DNA of 64,000 nt from Lentisphaera araneosa HTCC2155 (GCF_000170755.1 NZ_ABCK01000011.1:1-64000), one strand, 5' to 3'; numbered from the stretch's first letter, positions 30,088 to 39,869 are shown. The notes: generated by a model not told the origin, from the sequence alone. Program-made: numbers and translations.

Positions 30088-31839
30088 TCATTTCTGCCTC
30101 GCAATAGCTTCGTAATACTGCTTAACAAGCTGACGGTACTGCTGAGGCGCCTGCTCTAGACGTCCCTGCATCTTTTGCCCCTCAAAGCTTTCGAATTCCT
30201 TTTCCCAGGCTTTCTTCTTTTCATAAGAAGCAGTCTTAAAAGAATTCCCCATGGATTCTGAACCACCGCCAGACTCAGATGCTTTTGATGCTTTGCCACT
30301 TTTGCCGCCCTGACCTGATTTCCCCTCTTTCCCGGCTGACATACCCGGACTCGAACTTTTAGAACTTGAAGTATTTTTGGCGAGGGCTGGCTCACTTGAC
30401 TGAGATTTGCCTCCACTTCCTTCTTGAGCTTTCTGTTTTTGATTCTGGGATGATGCCGTTTGTTCCTGGGCTTCTCCCCCCGGTTTTGCGGCCATATCAC
30501 CCTGCTCACTTTCTTGGCTCGGGTCCTCTTCACCCGTTCCACTCTGATCATTGGGCTTAAGACTTAAAGCCATGGCCTTTTCATATTCATCTTTAGCTGC
30601 TTCTAAGTCACCTTCTGCAAGTTTATCACCTGCTTTATCAAGAGCGTCTTGCACATCTTCGTTCTGTGAATCCTGTCCCGCCTGGCTAAGTTCTTCCTGA
30701 TTTGCCAAGGCGTCATCAAAGCTCTCGCTTTCCTCTGGTGCACCATCTGACTCGGCTTCCAGGTCTTCGAGTTGAGCGATTTGATCTTCAATTGAATCAG
30801 CGAGCTCTTTCATCTCTGAGCTAATGCCATCTTCAGTTTCTGCTGGGTCTTCATTTGATTGTGGATCATTGCTAGAGGCTTGAGCTTTTTCACTCATCTC
30901 TTTAAGTTTCTCAAGGAGGTCCTTCTGTTCCTGAGCTGCTTCAGCTAAATCGCCATCCTGAATCTTTTCAGCGATGTCATCAGATTCCTCATTGATTTCC
31001 TGCATATTTTCTTGAGTCAAAGGATCATTGACTGACTGATTTTCATCTTGACCTTCTTTTTGCTCTTCCTCATCAACTTCATCTTCTCCAGATTCAGAGC
31101 CCTGCTGATCTTCTTTAGCTTCTTGCTGCTGATCTTCTTTAGCTTCTTGATCTTTATCTTCCTGCTGCTGATCTTCTTTAGCTTCTTGATCTTTATCTTC
31201 TTGCTGCTGACCTTCTTGTTCTTTTTCCTGCTTGTCTTGTTTTTCCTCAGCCTGCTGCTTTTTCTCTTCGAGCTTTTCTAGGTACTTCTCTAATTGTTCA
31301 GCCTGATCAGAGATTTCCTTTTGCTGATCTGCAAGTTTTTCTAATTGATCTTGGGATTGCTCCTCGTTACTGGCATCCTGAGTTTTCTCATTGAGCTGAT
31401 CCATTTGTTCAATTAACTCATCCAGCTTGGCCTGAGCTTTTTCAAACTCAGCTTCACGAATCGCTTCTTCGAGAATTTTTTCATAGGAGATAATAGCTTT
31501 TTTCTGTTCGTCTGAGGCATTTTTTAAGTATTCATCTTTGCGAGAAGAATCATCCAAAGCCAGCATAAGATTTTGAACAGCCGACTGCAGTGATTGAGAA
31601 CCGGCCTTATCTGCTTCTTCAAGAACTGTGTCCACTACATTGATCATCGACTCTTCGATAACCCCGGACATGAGCATTTGATTTCTTATTTCAATCAAAT
31701 TCTTCTTAATCGTCATGGTGCTGCGTTTAAGTTGGCGGGTCTTGGCCATGTGCTGACGCATTTCTTTAATTTTTGCGTCATCCGCAAAAGTTGAGCTCAG
31801 TAAAAACAAGGTCAGTGAAAGACTTAATCCGTTTCTCAT
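30088..31839 (-). CDS. Secreted acidic Glu/Gln-rich coiled-coil protein
   Basis: 583 residues. A signal peptide (MRNGLSLSLTLFLLSSTFA) is followed by about 130 residues of helix, then about 170 residues of almost pure Glu, Gln, Lys and Asp coiled coil. A 13-residue tandem repeat with core QEDKDQEAKED occurs within it. A Ser/Gly/Lys/Gln-rich linker and a C-terminal helix (QAPQQYRQLVKQYYEAIARQK) close it. Its TAATG junction with the upstream gene shows coupling. Similar acidic coiled-coil proteins sit beside vWA/MoxR genes in PVC bacteria. A spacer or scaffold role in the periplasm is inference. Confidence 0.6.
   Translation of the reverse strand: MRNGLSLSLTLFLLSSTFADDAKIKEMRQHMAKTRQLKRSTMTIKKNLIEIRNQMLMSGVIEESMINVVDTVLEEADKAGSQSLQSAVQNLMLALDDSSRKDEYLKNASDEQKKAIISYEKILEEAIREAEFEKAQAKLDELIEQMDQLNEKTQDASNEEQSQDQLEKLADQQKEISDQAEQLEKYLEKLEEKKQQAEEKQDKQEKEQEGQQQEDKDQEAKEDQQQEDKDQEAKEDQQQEAKEDQQGSESGEDEVDEEEQKEGQDENQSVNDPLTQENMQEINEESDDIAEKIQDGDLAEAAQEQKDLLEKLKEMSEKAQASSNDPQSNEDPAETEDGISSEMKELADSIEDQIAQLEDLEAESDGAPEESESFDDALANQEELSQAGQDSQNEDVQDALDKAGDKLAEGDLEAAKDEYEKAMALSLKPNDQSGTGEEDPSQESEQGDMAAKPGGEAQEQTASSQNQKQKAQEGSGGKSQSSEPALAKNTSSSKSSSPGMSAGKEGKSGQGGKSGKASKASESGGGSESMGNSFKTASYEKKKAWEKEFESFEGQKMQGRLEQAPQQYRQLVKQYYEAIARQK
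31102..31212 (-). repeat. In-gene 39-bp tandem repeat
   Basis: Two full units of 39 bases and a partial one (unit starts about 31126 and 31165) encode the 13-residue Glu/Gln repeat of the acidic coiled-coil gene. Units are nearly identical at the DNA level, so copy number is likely to vary by slippage. Confidence 0.75.
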
Positions 31840-33461
31840 TATTTATCTCCTAGTCTATCCATTTTGCGGTTTACATCATTTAATTTAAGTAAAATATCTT
31901 CGACAGGCTCAACTGAGTTAATAAACTCGTCAGCGAGTCGGCTTTTTAGTTCTTCCTGAGAAATAATGGGAACTAAAATATCCTGAGAGAAACTGACTTG
32001 CGGCTCAGGTGCATTATCTGTCACCTGAAGTCGAATCTTGAGGTTTTTACCCGCTTCGACTTCGATAGATCGATTATCCCAGATTTCTTTGAGCGTGAAG
32101 TTTTTGGCATTGATGTCATCAAAGCTCTTCCAAGTTTTAAATTCGTCAAAATCCAGGTCCTGATCATATTCACTATCAATAACCGTGTAGAGAACTTTTA
32201 CTGAAAATATTTGGTAATCATCTTCAAATTCAGCTTCAAGTTTCATGCGACTGACGGGAGAAAGTTCTCGCATTGCTGAGGGCTCTATTAAGCGAATTCG
32301 CGGAGCTCTATCGGCTTTGACTCGCAAGCGAAATTCAGGGATTCCTTTACTCAAGAGCTGATCTTGGTCTAGCATCATAAATGAATAATTGACTTTGTTT
32401 TCCGCAAGCAAACTGAAATCCCACTTATCTTTACTACCCTGAATTTGCGGTAGGTTAAAATCAGCTATTTTCGAAGTCACTTTAAATTTACTGAGCTCTT
32501 TACTGGACTTTACCGAGTAGTTGAGTTTTGAGCCATAGGGCACCTGAAGGTTGCCGGACTGCTCAATAAAGGGTTTTATGCCTGTATAAGGAGGAGGAAT
32601 CACCTCAACTGTTAACTGAGAAATGGCCGGGCGCTTCTTTACGGGCAAGTCATAAACTTGGCTGGAGTAATCGCCAATCTTAAAGCGCAGTGATAAATCA
32701 GCCATTTGCGCAGGTATATCGAATTGATAAGTTCCTGCTTGCTCAGACTGCATGATTTCGTATTCCGCATCGTTTTCATCACTTGAAATAGTGATGTATC
32801 CCGACGCTGGAAGCTCTCCGACCATTTTAATGGTGATCGAAGTTTCTTCACCCGCAATGGAGTATGCAGGCAAAGTGATCTCTTCAAACTGAGTGTTGGT
32901 TGGGTAAGCCACTTGCGAATAAAAACGCTGAAGATAAATAGGGAAAGAATGTGGCGCTATAAGACTCATAAGCACGATAGCGGCTAAAGAAATAGCAAAA
33001 GTTTTAAGCATTTTCTTTAGGGCTTCAGCATCGACAATCTCAGAGAAATCATAATCACCGTACATATCGAAAGTCTGATTCATCATTCCGCCAACTAAGT
33101 CAGCGGAAACCATTTTTCCGGGCTTATTTTTACTAAACTGCAACGTCGAAATGAGACGACTGCGAAATTGCGGGAACTTCTCTTCAACGAGTAAGGACAC
33201 TTCTTCCTTGCTGTAAGGGTAAGTGTAATTTAACCAGTATTTGCTTTTGAGGTAAAAAAGAATTGAGACAATTCCCGATAGTAAGATAAGAATTCTAAAG
33301 ACAATCGGGAAATCGCCCATGCGATCAAGTAGAAAGAAAATCATTAAGCCGATGAAGAAGTAAGCAAGGCCCTCGAATATAGCTTTGACTAAAAGTTGCT
33401 GACGAAGCTTTTTACTGAGGCTTTCGAGCTCAGCATTTAGCTGATCAATTGTTTGACTCAT
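31839..33461 (-). CDS. Membrane protein with large extracytoplasmic region (DUF4175-like)
   Basis: 540 residues from the ATG at 33461 (AAGGAG upstream; ATGA overlap with the previous gene). Two membrane segments near the N-terminus (about 25-65), a third at about 155-175, then a long periplasmic part made of beta-sandwich strands (VYDLPVKKRPAISQLTVEVIPP, RIRLIEPSAMRELS and LQVTDNAPEPQVSFSQD). The layout resembles the DUF4175-type membrane proteins found next to vWA/BatA genes. No catalytic motif. It is coupled to the downstream acidic coiled-coil gene by TAATG. Confidence 0.6.
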   Translation of the reverse strand: MSQTIDQLNAELESLSKKLRQQLLVKAIFEGLAYFFIGLMIFFLLDRMGDFPIVFRILILLSGIVSILFYLKSKYWLNYTYPYSKEEVSLLVEEKFPQFRSRLISTLQFSKNKPGKMVSADLVGGMMNQTFDMYGDYDFSEIVDAEALKKMLKTFAISLAAIVLMSLIAPHSFPIYLQRFYSQVAYPTNTQFEEITLPAYSIAGEETSITIKMVGELPASGYITISSDENDAEYEIMQSEQAGTYQFDIPAQMADLSLRFKIGDYSSQVYDLPVKKRPAISQLTVEVIPPPYTGIKPFIEQSGNLQVPYGSKLNYSVKSSKELSKFKVTSKIADFNLPQIQGSKDKWDFSLLAENKVNYSFMMLDQDQLLSKGIPEFRLRVKADRAPRIRLIEPSAMRELSPVSRMKLEAEFEDDYQIFSVKVLYTVIDSEYDQDLDFDEFKTWKSFDDINAKNFTLKEIWDNRSIEVEAGKNLKIRLQVTDNAPEPQVSFSQDILVPIISQEELKSRLADEFINSVEPVEDILLKLNDVNRKMDRLGDK

Positions 33462-35782
33462 GGTAAATTCTCCTTTTTTCTCAACAGCCATTCAGCCGCT
33501 GTCAGTAAACTTACGAGTAAAATGAATATGAAGTTATCCCATAGACTCTTTTCTAAGATCACACTTCTCGTACGAGGTTTTTCTAGCATGAGTTCGGGAA
33601 TTTGATCCAGGTCAGCAATTTCAATAAATTGCCCATCAGATAAATTGGCTAATTCCGTGAGTCCTGTCTTATCCATGGAAACACGTTCAAATTCAAGCTG
33701 TGATTTACTTACACTCAAACGGTGCTTTTCATCATCAAGTTGCAGGTCCCAGGCACCTTCTGGAAGAACGATTTGACCGGCATAACTCCCCTTACTTCCA
33801 CTGTGAGCCAGTTTAAAGTTTTTCTCTTCACCACTTTCCAATTCGACCGCTAAAATTTCAACAGATTTTTCATCTCCACTTCTTAGGGCATTACCAACAA
33901 TTTTCACGCTGAGAGGTATTTTTTCACCCGCTGAATAATCGCGTTTGGAAGTCTGAAAATGCACTCCTTTACTAGTTCCTAGAAGGTGATTTAAACCCAT
34001 GTGGTGAATTGTCTGAGACCAGAAACGGTCCGTGTAGAGGGAACCAACTTTATAACGCCAGCGCCAGACAGAATTGAAACCCAGAAATAACACCTGACCA
34101 TCACCACAGCGGTGATAAGACATGAGCGGAATTGAACCATACTCATTTTTTACACTCCCGTGTTTAACCAGGGCTGTTGCCCCGGGCTTAAGGCGTTTAA
34201 TACCTTTGTAGTACCAGTGCTGACTTGGAAGCTTTTGCCATACCTTAACGTTTTCTTCTGCAAGCGGAACAAGGCGGGTAATAATGCTATCGCGACCTTC
34301 TGGAGTTAAGTCGAGTTTAAAGGGCCGATTTCTACTGCGCTTAGTATCCAGCTCATCACTTTCCTGAACTTTGCTAATAGTTACCGGCAGCATTTCTTCA
34401 ATAGGCGTCCCAACATAAGAAGATGGCGTACCACTGGAAGCACTGATCATAAGTAATGAACCGCCCTGCTTTGCAACAAAGTCCTGAAGCTTATTCATGT
34501 CGTCAAAGCTGAAATAATCGCGCTCGAGATTATTGAGAATAATAATGTCCGTTTCCTCTAAATTGTCCACTGGGAAAGCATCCAGGAACTGATCGTCTTG
34601 CGAGCTGCGACTGCTATCACCTGTACGGATAAAAACTTTTGTTTTAAAGCGTTTATCGCTATCGAGCATCCCTTTGAGGTAGCGATATTCCCAACTTGGA
34701 TTTTGAACGGCTAGAAGAACGCGGATTTCGGAATCAATCACTTTTATTTGTTTATTCTGGATGTTGTTATCCATAAAGAATTCATCCGGGTACTGCTCCA
34801 GTTCTACAGAGAAATTAAAATCTCCTTTTTGATCAGGCTTAATCACAAAACGTTCGCTGAAGCGTCCATTGCGGAATTCTACATTCTTTGATCGAACAAT
34901 TTTGGAACCCATTTTGAGTTGAACTGGTAAGATACCATCCTCTATACCACTTGCGGCAAAATTGACTTTAACTTCCACTTCATCATCGACAAAAAGTAGG
35001 TCGTCCATAACGATGCTCTCGACTCGCACATCAATATTTTCCGGCATACCAATACCAACCGGAAAAAGGCGTACGTTTCTACTCTTAAGTTCAGCAGCCA
35101 TTTCCTGTGGTGAACTTCCTTTATTATGAACACCATCCGTAAAAAGAATGATATCCGCGAGGGGAAGACCACGAAGGCTTTGTTCGACGTAGCGCACGGC
35201 AGAACTTAGAGATGTAGCTTCACCTTTAGCTTGCGGCAGTTCGATAAGTTCTTCATCAATTTTGAGCTGACGAGTCTGCTGATCAAAGATGTAAAGCTTA
35301 ACACTGTACTTGTCCTGAAGTTTATTGATTAAATTTAGTTCCTGATTATTGAGTATGGCTTTAACGAGATCGATCCTCTGAAGTTTGGAAACTTCATCTT
35401 TGCGGAGTCCGCAAGCTTCGGCCATTTGGCGTAAGTAATCATCGCTGCTTTTAGTTTCAGTAATGCTCATACTGCTGGAAACATCGATAAGCACTGGAAG
35501 AACCGTACGACTACTTTCCTGTGTATCCATTTTCACTGTAGGCTGTAAGAATAATAGCAGTAGAAGAAAACCAACGCTGAAACGAATTAAGGAAAGTGTA
35601 ACTCTGAGCTTTTTACTCATCTGTGGACTTTCTTTGAGATAAGTCACAAAGGCATATGCGAGAAGTGCCGATGTAAGTAAAACAAAGAGCCATGAAGGTA
35701 ATCCACCCGCTAGGGTAAGTTCGTAAGAGCTAATGCTTTCAGTATTGTCATTAGCGTAGAATAATTTTAGTAAGCTATTCAA
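33458..35782 (-). CDS. von Willebrand factor A membrane protein with glutamine-amidotransferase-like domain
   Basis: 774 residues. Two N-terminal membrane helices (about 30-50 and 62-82) precede a vWA domain with a complete MIDAS: Asp100, Ser102 and Ser104 in LIDVSSSMS, and a later FTDGVHNKG strand. A class I amidotransferase-like fold follows (about 350-600: EYRYLKGMLDSDKRF, IILNNLERDYFS, QGGSLLMISASSG), lacking an evident catalytic Cys. One C-terminal helix ends in LLRKKENLP. The start codon is TTG at 35782, overlapping the previous stop as TTGA, with GGAGG nine bases before it. It forms a pair with the next vWA protein. Known partners of MoxR/DUF58 in surface or redox complex maturation. 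Confidence 0.78.
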   Translation of the reverse strand: MNSLLKLFYANDNTESISSYELTLAGGLPSWLFVLLTSALLAYAFVTYLKESPQMSKKLRVTLSLIRFSVGFLLLLLFLQPTVKMDTQESSRTVLPVLIDVSSSMSITETKSSDDYLRQMAEACGLRKDEVSKLQRIDLVKAILNNQELNLINKLQDKYSVKLYIFDQQTRQLKIDEELIELPQAKGEATSLSSAVRYVEQSLRGLPLADIILFTDGVHNKGSSPQEMAAELKSRNVRLFPVGIGMPENIDVRVESIVMDDLLFVDDEVEVKVNFAASGIEDGILPVQLKMGSKIVRSKNVEFRNGRFSERFVIKPDQKGDFNFSVELEQYPDEFFMDNNIQNKQIKVIDSEIRVLLAVQNPSWEYRYLKGMLDSDKRFKTKVFIRTGDSSRSSQDDQFLDAFPVDNLEETDIIILNNLERDYFSFDDMNKLQDFVAKQGGSLLMISASSGTPSSYVGTPIEEMLPVTISKVQESDELDTKRSRNRPFKLDLTPEGRDSIITRLVPLAEENVKVWQKLPSQHWYYKGIKRLKPGATALVKHGSVKNEYGSIPLMSYHRCGDGQVLFLGFNSVWRWRYKVGSLYTDRFWSQTIHHMGLNHLLGTSKGVHFQTSKRDYSAGEKIPLSVKIVGNALRSGDEKSVEILAVELESGEEKNFKLAHSGSKGSYAGQIVLPEGAWDLQLDDEKHRLSVSKSQLEFERVSMDKTGLTELANLSDGQFIEIADLDQIPELMLEKPRTRSVILEKSLWDNFIFILLVSLLTAAEWLLRKKENLP

Positions 35783-37896
35783 CTTGCTGCCCTCCTGCTA
35801 ATGATCAGCCCGAGGATATTTTCTCCTAGCCAACATAATATCGCGAGAATCAAAAAGAATTTAGAGAGCCCAGTTCCATGACTTGAACTAGCTGTGGAAA
35901 GTTGATCTGAGCTGGACATCACAGTGACTTCTGGGTAAGTATTTTTCAGCTGTTCCAGGCTCATTGATGCTACGGCACTCTCCTTAGAATCTAAGTTCAC
36001 AGAAATCAACTCTTCTTGAGTAGAGCCGCTTTCTTTAAGTTTATATATCCCCGCCAGTTTAAACTCCTCTATATTGAGAATGGACTTCTGATCTTTTATT
36101 TGCACATTGTAAGTCTCTTTGAGCTGATCGGGTGTACTGAGGTCAAAAGTACTGCGACTCTTATCATCAGAGAGTTCTTTGTACAATGACTCGCCAACAC
36201 TGCGCTCAATAATACGATGCTCATCTTTTATAAGCTGGGAACTTAACTGACGACACAGTGGAAGGAAATAAGGGCGAGTCGCAAAATTGTTCCACTCTAG
36301 ATCCATACCGCTGGTAAATACCATAACTTTACCTTTACCGTATTCAAAGGAGGAAATAAGACTCAGGTTTTGCTCGTCTTCGCGCTTTAATTCCATATAG
36401 GATTGACCATTGCCATCAACTTTGGATAGACCGAAAGCCTGCTTGATCTTAAAACTTTCCAGTGAATCTGCGGAGTCCGCAAAACTCCAAAGCTGGCTGT
36501 CTTCATTAGTAATCTGAGTAGGCAAAAAGTCCCCGCCCTTTTTCATCGCGAACTTTTCCTCATAGAGTGGCCAGGAAACGACTCCACCTTCAACAAAATT
36601 TTGATTGAAGTTTTCCGGATCCGTACTGGCACCAAGATTTACGAGAACGCCCCCACCTTGAGCAATATACTGCTGAACCGAATCGAATTCCGAGGCCGTC
36701 ATCGCCTGTAGGTCGTCGAGAATAATAAAAGCGTAGTTATTAAGATCTTCGGTTTCCAAGACCTGGGCATCCTGCCAATTAAATTCATACAGCGCTTTTT
36801 CCGAGCTTGAGGCTCCTGGAAAAGGATTTAAGGCGAAATCAAAGAACAAACTTTTTTTCTCATATACTGACTCGGGTATAAAATTTTGAACCACGAGAAC
36901 TTTGAGTTTATCCGTTGCGTAGAAATGACTATAGCAAGTATTGTCTTGCAGATTGATGTCGGCACCAATTTCTGCACTGATTTTATGAAAACCACTTTCC
37001 TGAACTCGGCATTTAAAATTGACCGTAACTTGCTGGCCAGAAGGGATGTTTGTACTGACGCTTTCATATAATTCATCATTGAGAGAAAACCTAACTTCAA
37101 GGTCGCTGGCATCTTCCGTCCCATGGTTTATTACATCCACAGTGAACCAGGCATCTTCATTGAGCTTAGCGGCATCTTGAAGAGCACGGAAATTAGCAAT
37201 GGATAAATTTTCTTTAGCTTCATCACCCACATGAACAAACACCAAATTAGATTTCTCCTGAAGTTCCTTGATGCTTTGGCTAAGAAGAGCCTCTGGCTGT
37301 GCCCATTGACTTCCCTGGAAATCTGAAAGAAAGTAAATGCTGGGAGGAATTGAGCTTTGATCTTTGAGGAAATCTAAACAAGCGCGGACTGAAGTCAGGG
37401 CATCACCCCCAAAGTCACCAACTTTAATTTGCTTCAGAGTCTCGGTAACTAAGCTTTTATCTTCGGAAAAATTGGCTATTAGTTTTCTTGGACTTGAGCT
37501 GTTAATGAGTAAGGCTTTGGGGCCGTCATCAGAGGTGTTGATTTGATTCGCTGTTTCAACGGCGCGATCAAAGCGACTTTGACTACCGATTTTACTGGCC
37601 ATAGAAAAGCTGTCGTCCAATGATATGAGCTTGGGTTCACTGCTAGACCCGCTCACCAGATTAGTAACTGGACGAGCCAAAGCGAGAATGAGAAATAAAA
37701 TCAGCAGAGTTCTTAAAATGAGTAGTAGCAGGTCTTCAGTTTTGAAACGCTTCTTTTGTTCTTGAACCGCATCCATGAGGAAGTCCATAGCTGCCCACTC
37801 AATCTCAATGACTTTATTCTTCCTCAGCAAGTGAATAATTACTGGTAAAGAAATAAGCGGCAGGGCCCACAGTAAAAATGGATTAATAAAAGACAT
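35779..37896 (-). CDS. BatA-like (aerotolerance N-terminal) vWA membrane protein
   Basis: 705 residues. The N-terminal aerotolerance-regulator domain (two membrane helices, with LPLISLPVIIHLLRKNK and LRTLLILFLILALARP) is followed by a vWA domain with MIDAS Asp94, Ser96 and Ser98 in LDDSFSM. A cysteine-poor amidotransferase-like part and a C-terminal helix (FFLILAILCWLGENILGLII) complete it. The domain order matches BatA-type proteins in Planctomycetes and Bacteroidetes. It sits three bases after DUF58 and overlaps the next gene by four. Likely inner-membrane, with vWA domains facing the periplasm. Confidence 0.78.
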   Translation of the reverse strand: MSFINPFLLWALPLISLPVIIHLLRKNKVIEIEWAAMDFLMDAVQEQKKRFKTEDLLLLILRTLLILFLILALARPVTNLVSGSSSEPKLISLDDSFSMASKIGSQSRFDRAVETANQINTSDDGPKALLINSSSPRKLIANFSEDKSLVTETLKQIKVGDFGGDALTSVRACLDFLKDQSSIPPSIYFLSDFQGSQWAQPEALLSQSIKELQEKSNLVFVHVGDEAKENLSIANFRALQDAAKLNEDAWFTVDVINHGTEDASDLEVRFSLNDELYESVSTNIPSGQQVTVNFKCRVQESGFHKISAEIGADINLQDNTCYSHFYATDKLKVLVVQNFIPESVYEKKSLFFDFALNPFPGASSSEKALYEFNWQDAQVLETEDLNNYAFIILDDLQAMTASEFDSVQQYIAQGGGVLVNLGASTDPENFNQNFVEGGVVSWPLYEEKFAMKKGGDFLPTQITNEDSQLWSFADSADSLESFKIKQAFGLSKVDGNGQSYMELKREDEQNLSLISSFEYGKGKVMVFTSGMDLEWNNFATRPYFLPLCRQLSSQLIKDEHRIIERSVGESLYKELSDDKSRSTFDLSTPDQLKETYNVQIKDQKSILNIEEFKLAGIYKLKESGSTQEELISVNLDSKESAVASMSLEQLKNTYPEVTVMSSSDQLSTASSSHGTGLSKFFLILAILCWLGENILGLIISRRAAS

Positions 37897-37899
37897 ACA

Positions 37900-38799
37900 T
37901 TACCTATTGATATGCGTCATTCGCGAACTGAGGTATGACATGAGAAGTTCTTCGAGGGGCTGACCCGTGTTCGCCGTCACATACTCACAACGATTTTTTT
38001 CACAAACGCCCATTATTTTTCTTCTGTGTTCTGTGAATTTCTCCATGTAGCGCTTGCGAACACGCTGGGCATCAAGCTTAACTTCACCACCGCTTTCAAG
38101 GCCTTTGAATTTCACCATACCCTTAAGGTTAAAATCCACTTCCATGGGATCAACCACATGAAAAAGCACCAATTCATGATGATCAAAACGCAAACGAGAG
38201 AGGCCATCATTAAGTTCCTCGGAGTCGAGCAGGCAATCCGAAATGACCACAACTATTTGTCTCCTGCCAATGCGTTGAGCAAAGTCCATAAGACTCGCTC
38301 CCATAGCGGTTTTTTTCGCAGGAGCACGTTTCTCTATCAAATCACTTATTTTATAAACCATCTGCATGGCGTTACTAGCCGGCATGTAATCGACGATCTT
38401 ATCATTAAAGACGCCAATGCCGACACTATCTCGGGCGTTGGTAATTAGATAAGAAAGAGACACAGCCAAGTAAGCTGCGTAATCTAATTTTGACTGATCA
38501 CCTGACTTAAAACGCATAGATTCAGAAGCATCTAAAAAAATCTGAGAAATGAGATTTGTTTCAGCTTCATACTGCTTACAAAAATACTTGTCGCGCTTGT
38601 AGTAGACATTCCAATCAATATGCTTCGGGTCATCACCAGGCATATACTCCCGGTGACCGGCAAATTCCACAGAGAAACCATGAAAGGGAGATTTGTGGGC
38701 ACCGGCAATATTGCCTTCCACAATGCTCTTAGGGTCGATATTATACGCCCCTACCCTTGAGATAACTCTTGGATTTAAATATTTAGCTAAGGCCTTCAT
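37900..38799 (-). CDS. DUF58 family protein
   Basis: 299 residues from the ATG at 38799; a TTG just upstream is also possible. The DUF58 core is visible as FHGFSVEFAGHREYMPGDD followed by KHIDWNVYYKRDKYFCKQYE. A vWA-like strand with IFLDASESM follows. The C-terminus is basic. In MoxR operons DUF58 proteins act beside the AAA ATPase, probably to deliver a vWA client for metal loading or assembly. The start lies three bases after the moxR stop. Confidence 0.88.
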   Translation of the reverse strand: MKALAKYLNPRVISRVGAYNIDPKSIVEGNIAGAHKSPFHGFSVEFAGHREYMPGDDPKHIDWNVYYKRDKYFCKQYEAETNLISQIFLDASESMRFKSGDQSKLDYAAYLAVSLSYLITNARDSVGIGVFNDKIVDYMPASNAMQMVYKISDLIEKRAPAKKTAMGASLMDFAQRIGRRQIVVVISDCLLDSEELNDGLSRLRFDHHELVLFHVVDPMEVDFNLKGMVKFKGLESGGEVKLDAQRVRKRYMEKFTEHRRKIMGVCEKNRCEYVTANTGQPLEELLMSYLSSRMTHINR

Positions 38800-38802
38800 C
38801 AA

Positions 38803-39816
38803 TTAGGCGTTTTGCGGGATAGTTTCCAAAAGATGATTGATAATCGCAACTGAATCCACACCCTCGGCCATAGCGGCAAAGTTTGGCGCAATACGGTGGC
38901 GAAGTACCGGAATGGCAACAGCTGCCACGTCCTCTGTGGATACGTGGTAGTTGCCGTTCAGAATCGCTCTGGATTTAGCCGCTGAAATGAGGGAAAGGGA
39001 TGCACGGGGACCAGCACCGAAGGCCATCCATTTGCGAACAAAGTAAGTGGCTTCGGGCTTTTTGTGACGTGTTGCTCTAACCAGGTTGATCGCGTAACGC
39101 AAAACGTGATCTGAAACTGGGGCTTTTTTGATAACTTGCTGATAGCGCAAAATATCTTCACCGCTGACTGCCGACTCAATATCTTCGAAAGCACCGGAAG
39201 TCACCATGCGTACAATATCCATCTCTTCTTGATCTTCTGGGTAATCGACAAAGAGATTAAAAAGGAAACGGTCCTGTTGAGCTTCAGGAAGTGGGTAAGT
39301 ACCCTCTTGGTCGATAGGGTTTTGAGTTGCAATTACAAAGAAAGGTTTAGAGAGTGGATAAACTTTACCACCAACAGAAACCTGCTTTTCCTGCATCGCT
39401 TCGAGAAGTGCCGCCTGGGTTTTTGGGGGTGTACGGTTGATCTCATCCGCAAGGATAATATTAGAGAAGATTGGACCGGCCATAAATTTGAACATACGTT
39501 CTTTGGTCACTGGATCATCCTGAATAACTTCTGTACCCACAATATCCGAAGGCATCAAATCAGGTGTAAATTGAATACGTTTAAAATCTAGGTCAAGCGC
39601 CTCACAAAGTGAGGTCACAAGCAAAGTTTTAGCGAGACCGGGAACACCAACAAGTAAAACGTGACCACCCGCAAAAATGGAAATGAGCAAATTATTTACC
39701 ACCTCATCCTGGCCAACGATTTTTTTGTGAATCTCCTTTTTCATTCGAGCATAGGCTTGGCCTATTTCTGTGACTAACTCTGTATCATTACCCTGGGCTT
39801 CCATGAGATCGCTCAT
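38803..39816 (-). CDS. MoxR-family AAA+ ATPase
   Basis: 337 residues. Walker A GVPGLAKT is at 57-64; Walker B with Asp124-Glu125 lies in ILADEINRTPPKTQAALLEA. Other MoxR blocks are IQFTPDLMPSDIVGTEV, FFVIATQNPIDQEGTYPLPE and GASPRASLSLI-like text (GAGPRASLSLI). MoxR ATPases act as chaperones for vWA-containing complexes. This is the first gene of the nine-gene operon reaching to 21811. RBS AAGG precedes the ATG. The untranslated leader and first codons are duplicated 325 bases upstream. Confidence 0.93.
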   Translation of the reverse strand: MSDLMEAQGNDTELVTEIGQAYARMKKEIHKKIVGQDEVVNNLLISIFAGGHVLLVGVPGLAKTLLVTSLCEALDLDFKRIQFTPDLMPSDIVGTEVIQDDPVTKERMFKFMAGPIFSNIILADEINRTPPKTQAALLEAMQEKQVSVGGKVYPLSKPFFVIATQNPIDQEGTYPLPEAQQDRFLFNLFVDYPEDQEEMDIVRMVTSGAFEDIESAVSGEDILRYQQVIKKAPVSDHVLRYAINLVRATRHKKPEATYFVRKWMAFGAGPRASLSLISAAKSRAILNGNYHVSTEDVAAVAIPVLRHRIAPNFAAMAEGVDSVAIINHLLETIPQNA

Positions 39817-39869
39817 ACTTGTTTCCTTGACTTTTAAATTAAAATATATACTAATTACGTACTAGTCTA
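39797..39869 (-). repeat. Copy 1 of a duplicated moxR leader
   Basis: About 73 bases covering the first codons of moxR, its ribosome site and the upstream AT-rich stretch (AAAATATATAC ... ACGTACTAG). A diverged copy with internal gaps lies at 40122-40182. The pair suggests a local duplication that included the promoter region. Confidence 0.7.

Noticed and set aside
31102-31212. CRISPR-like regular repeats
   Set aside because: The units are contiguous without spacers and encode a 13-residue protein repeat in frame.
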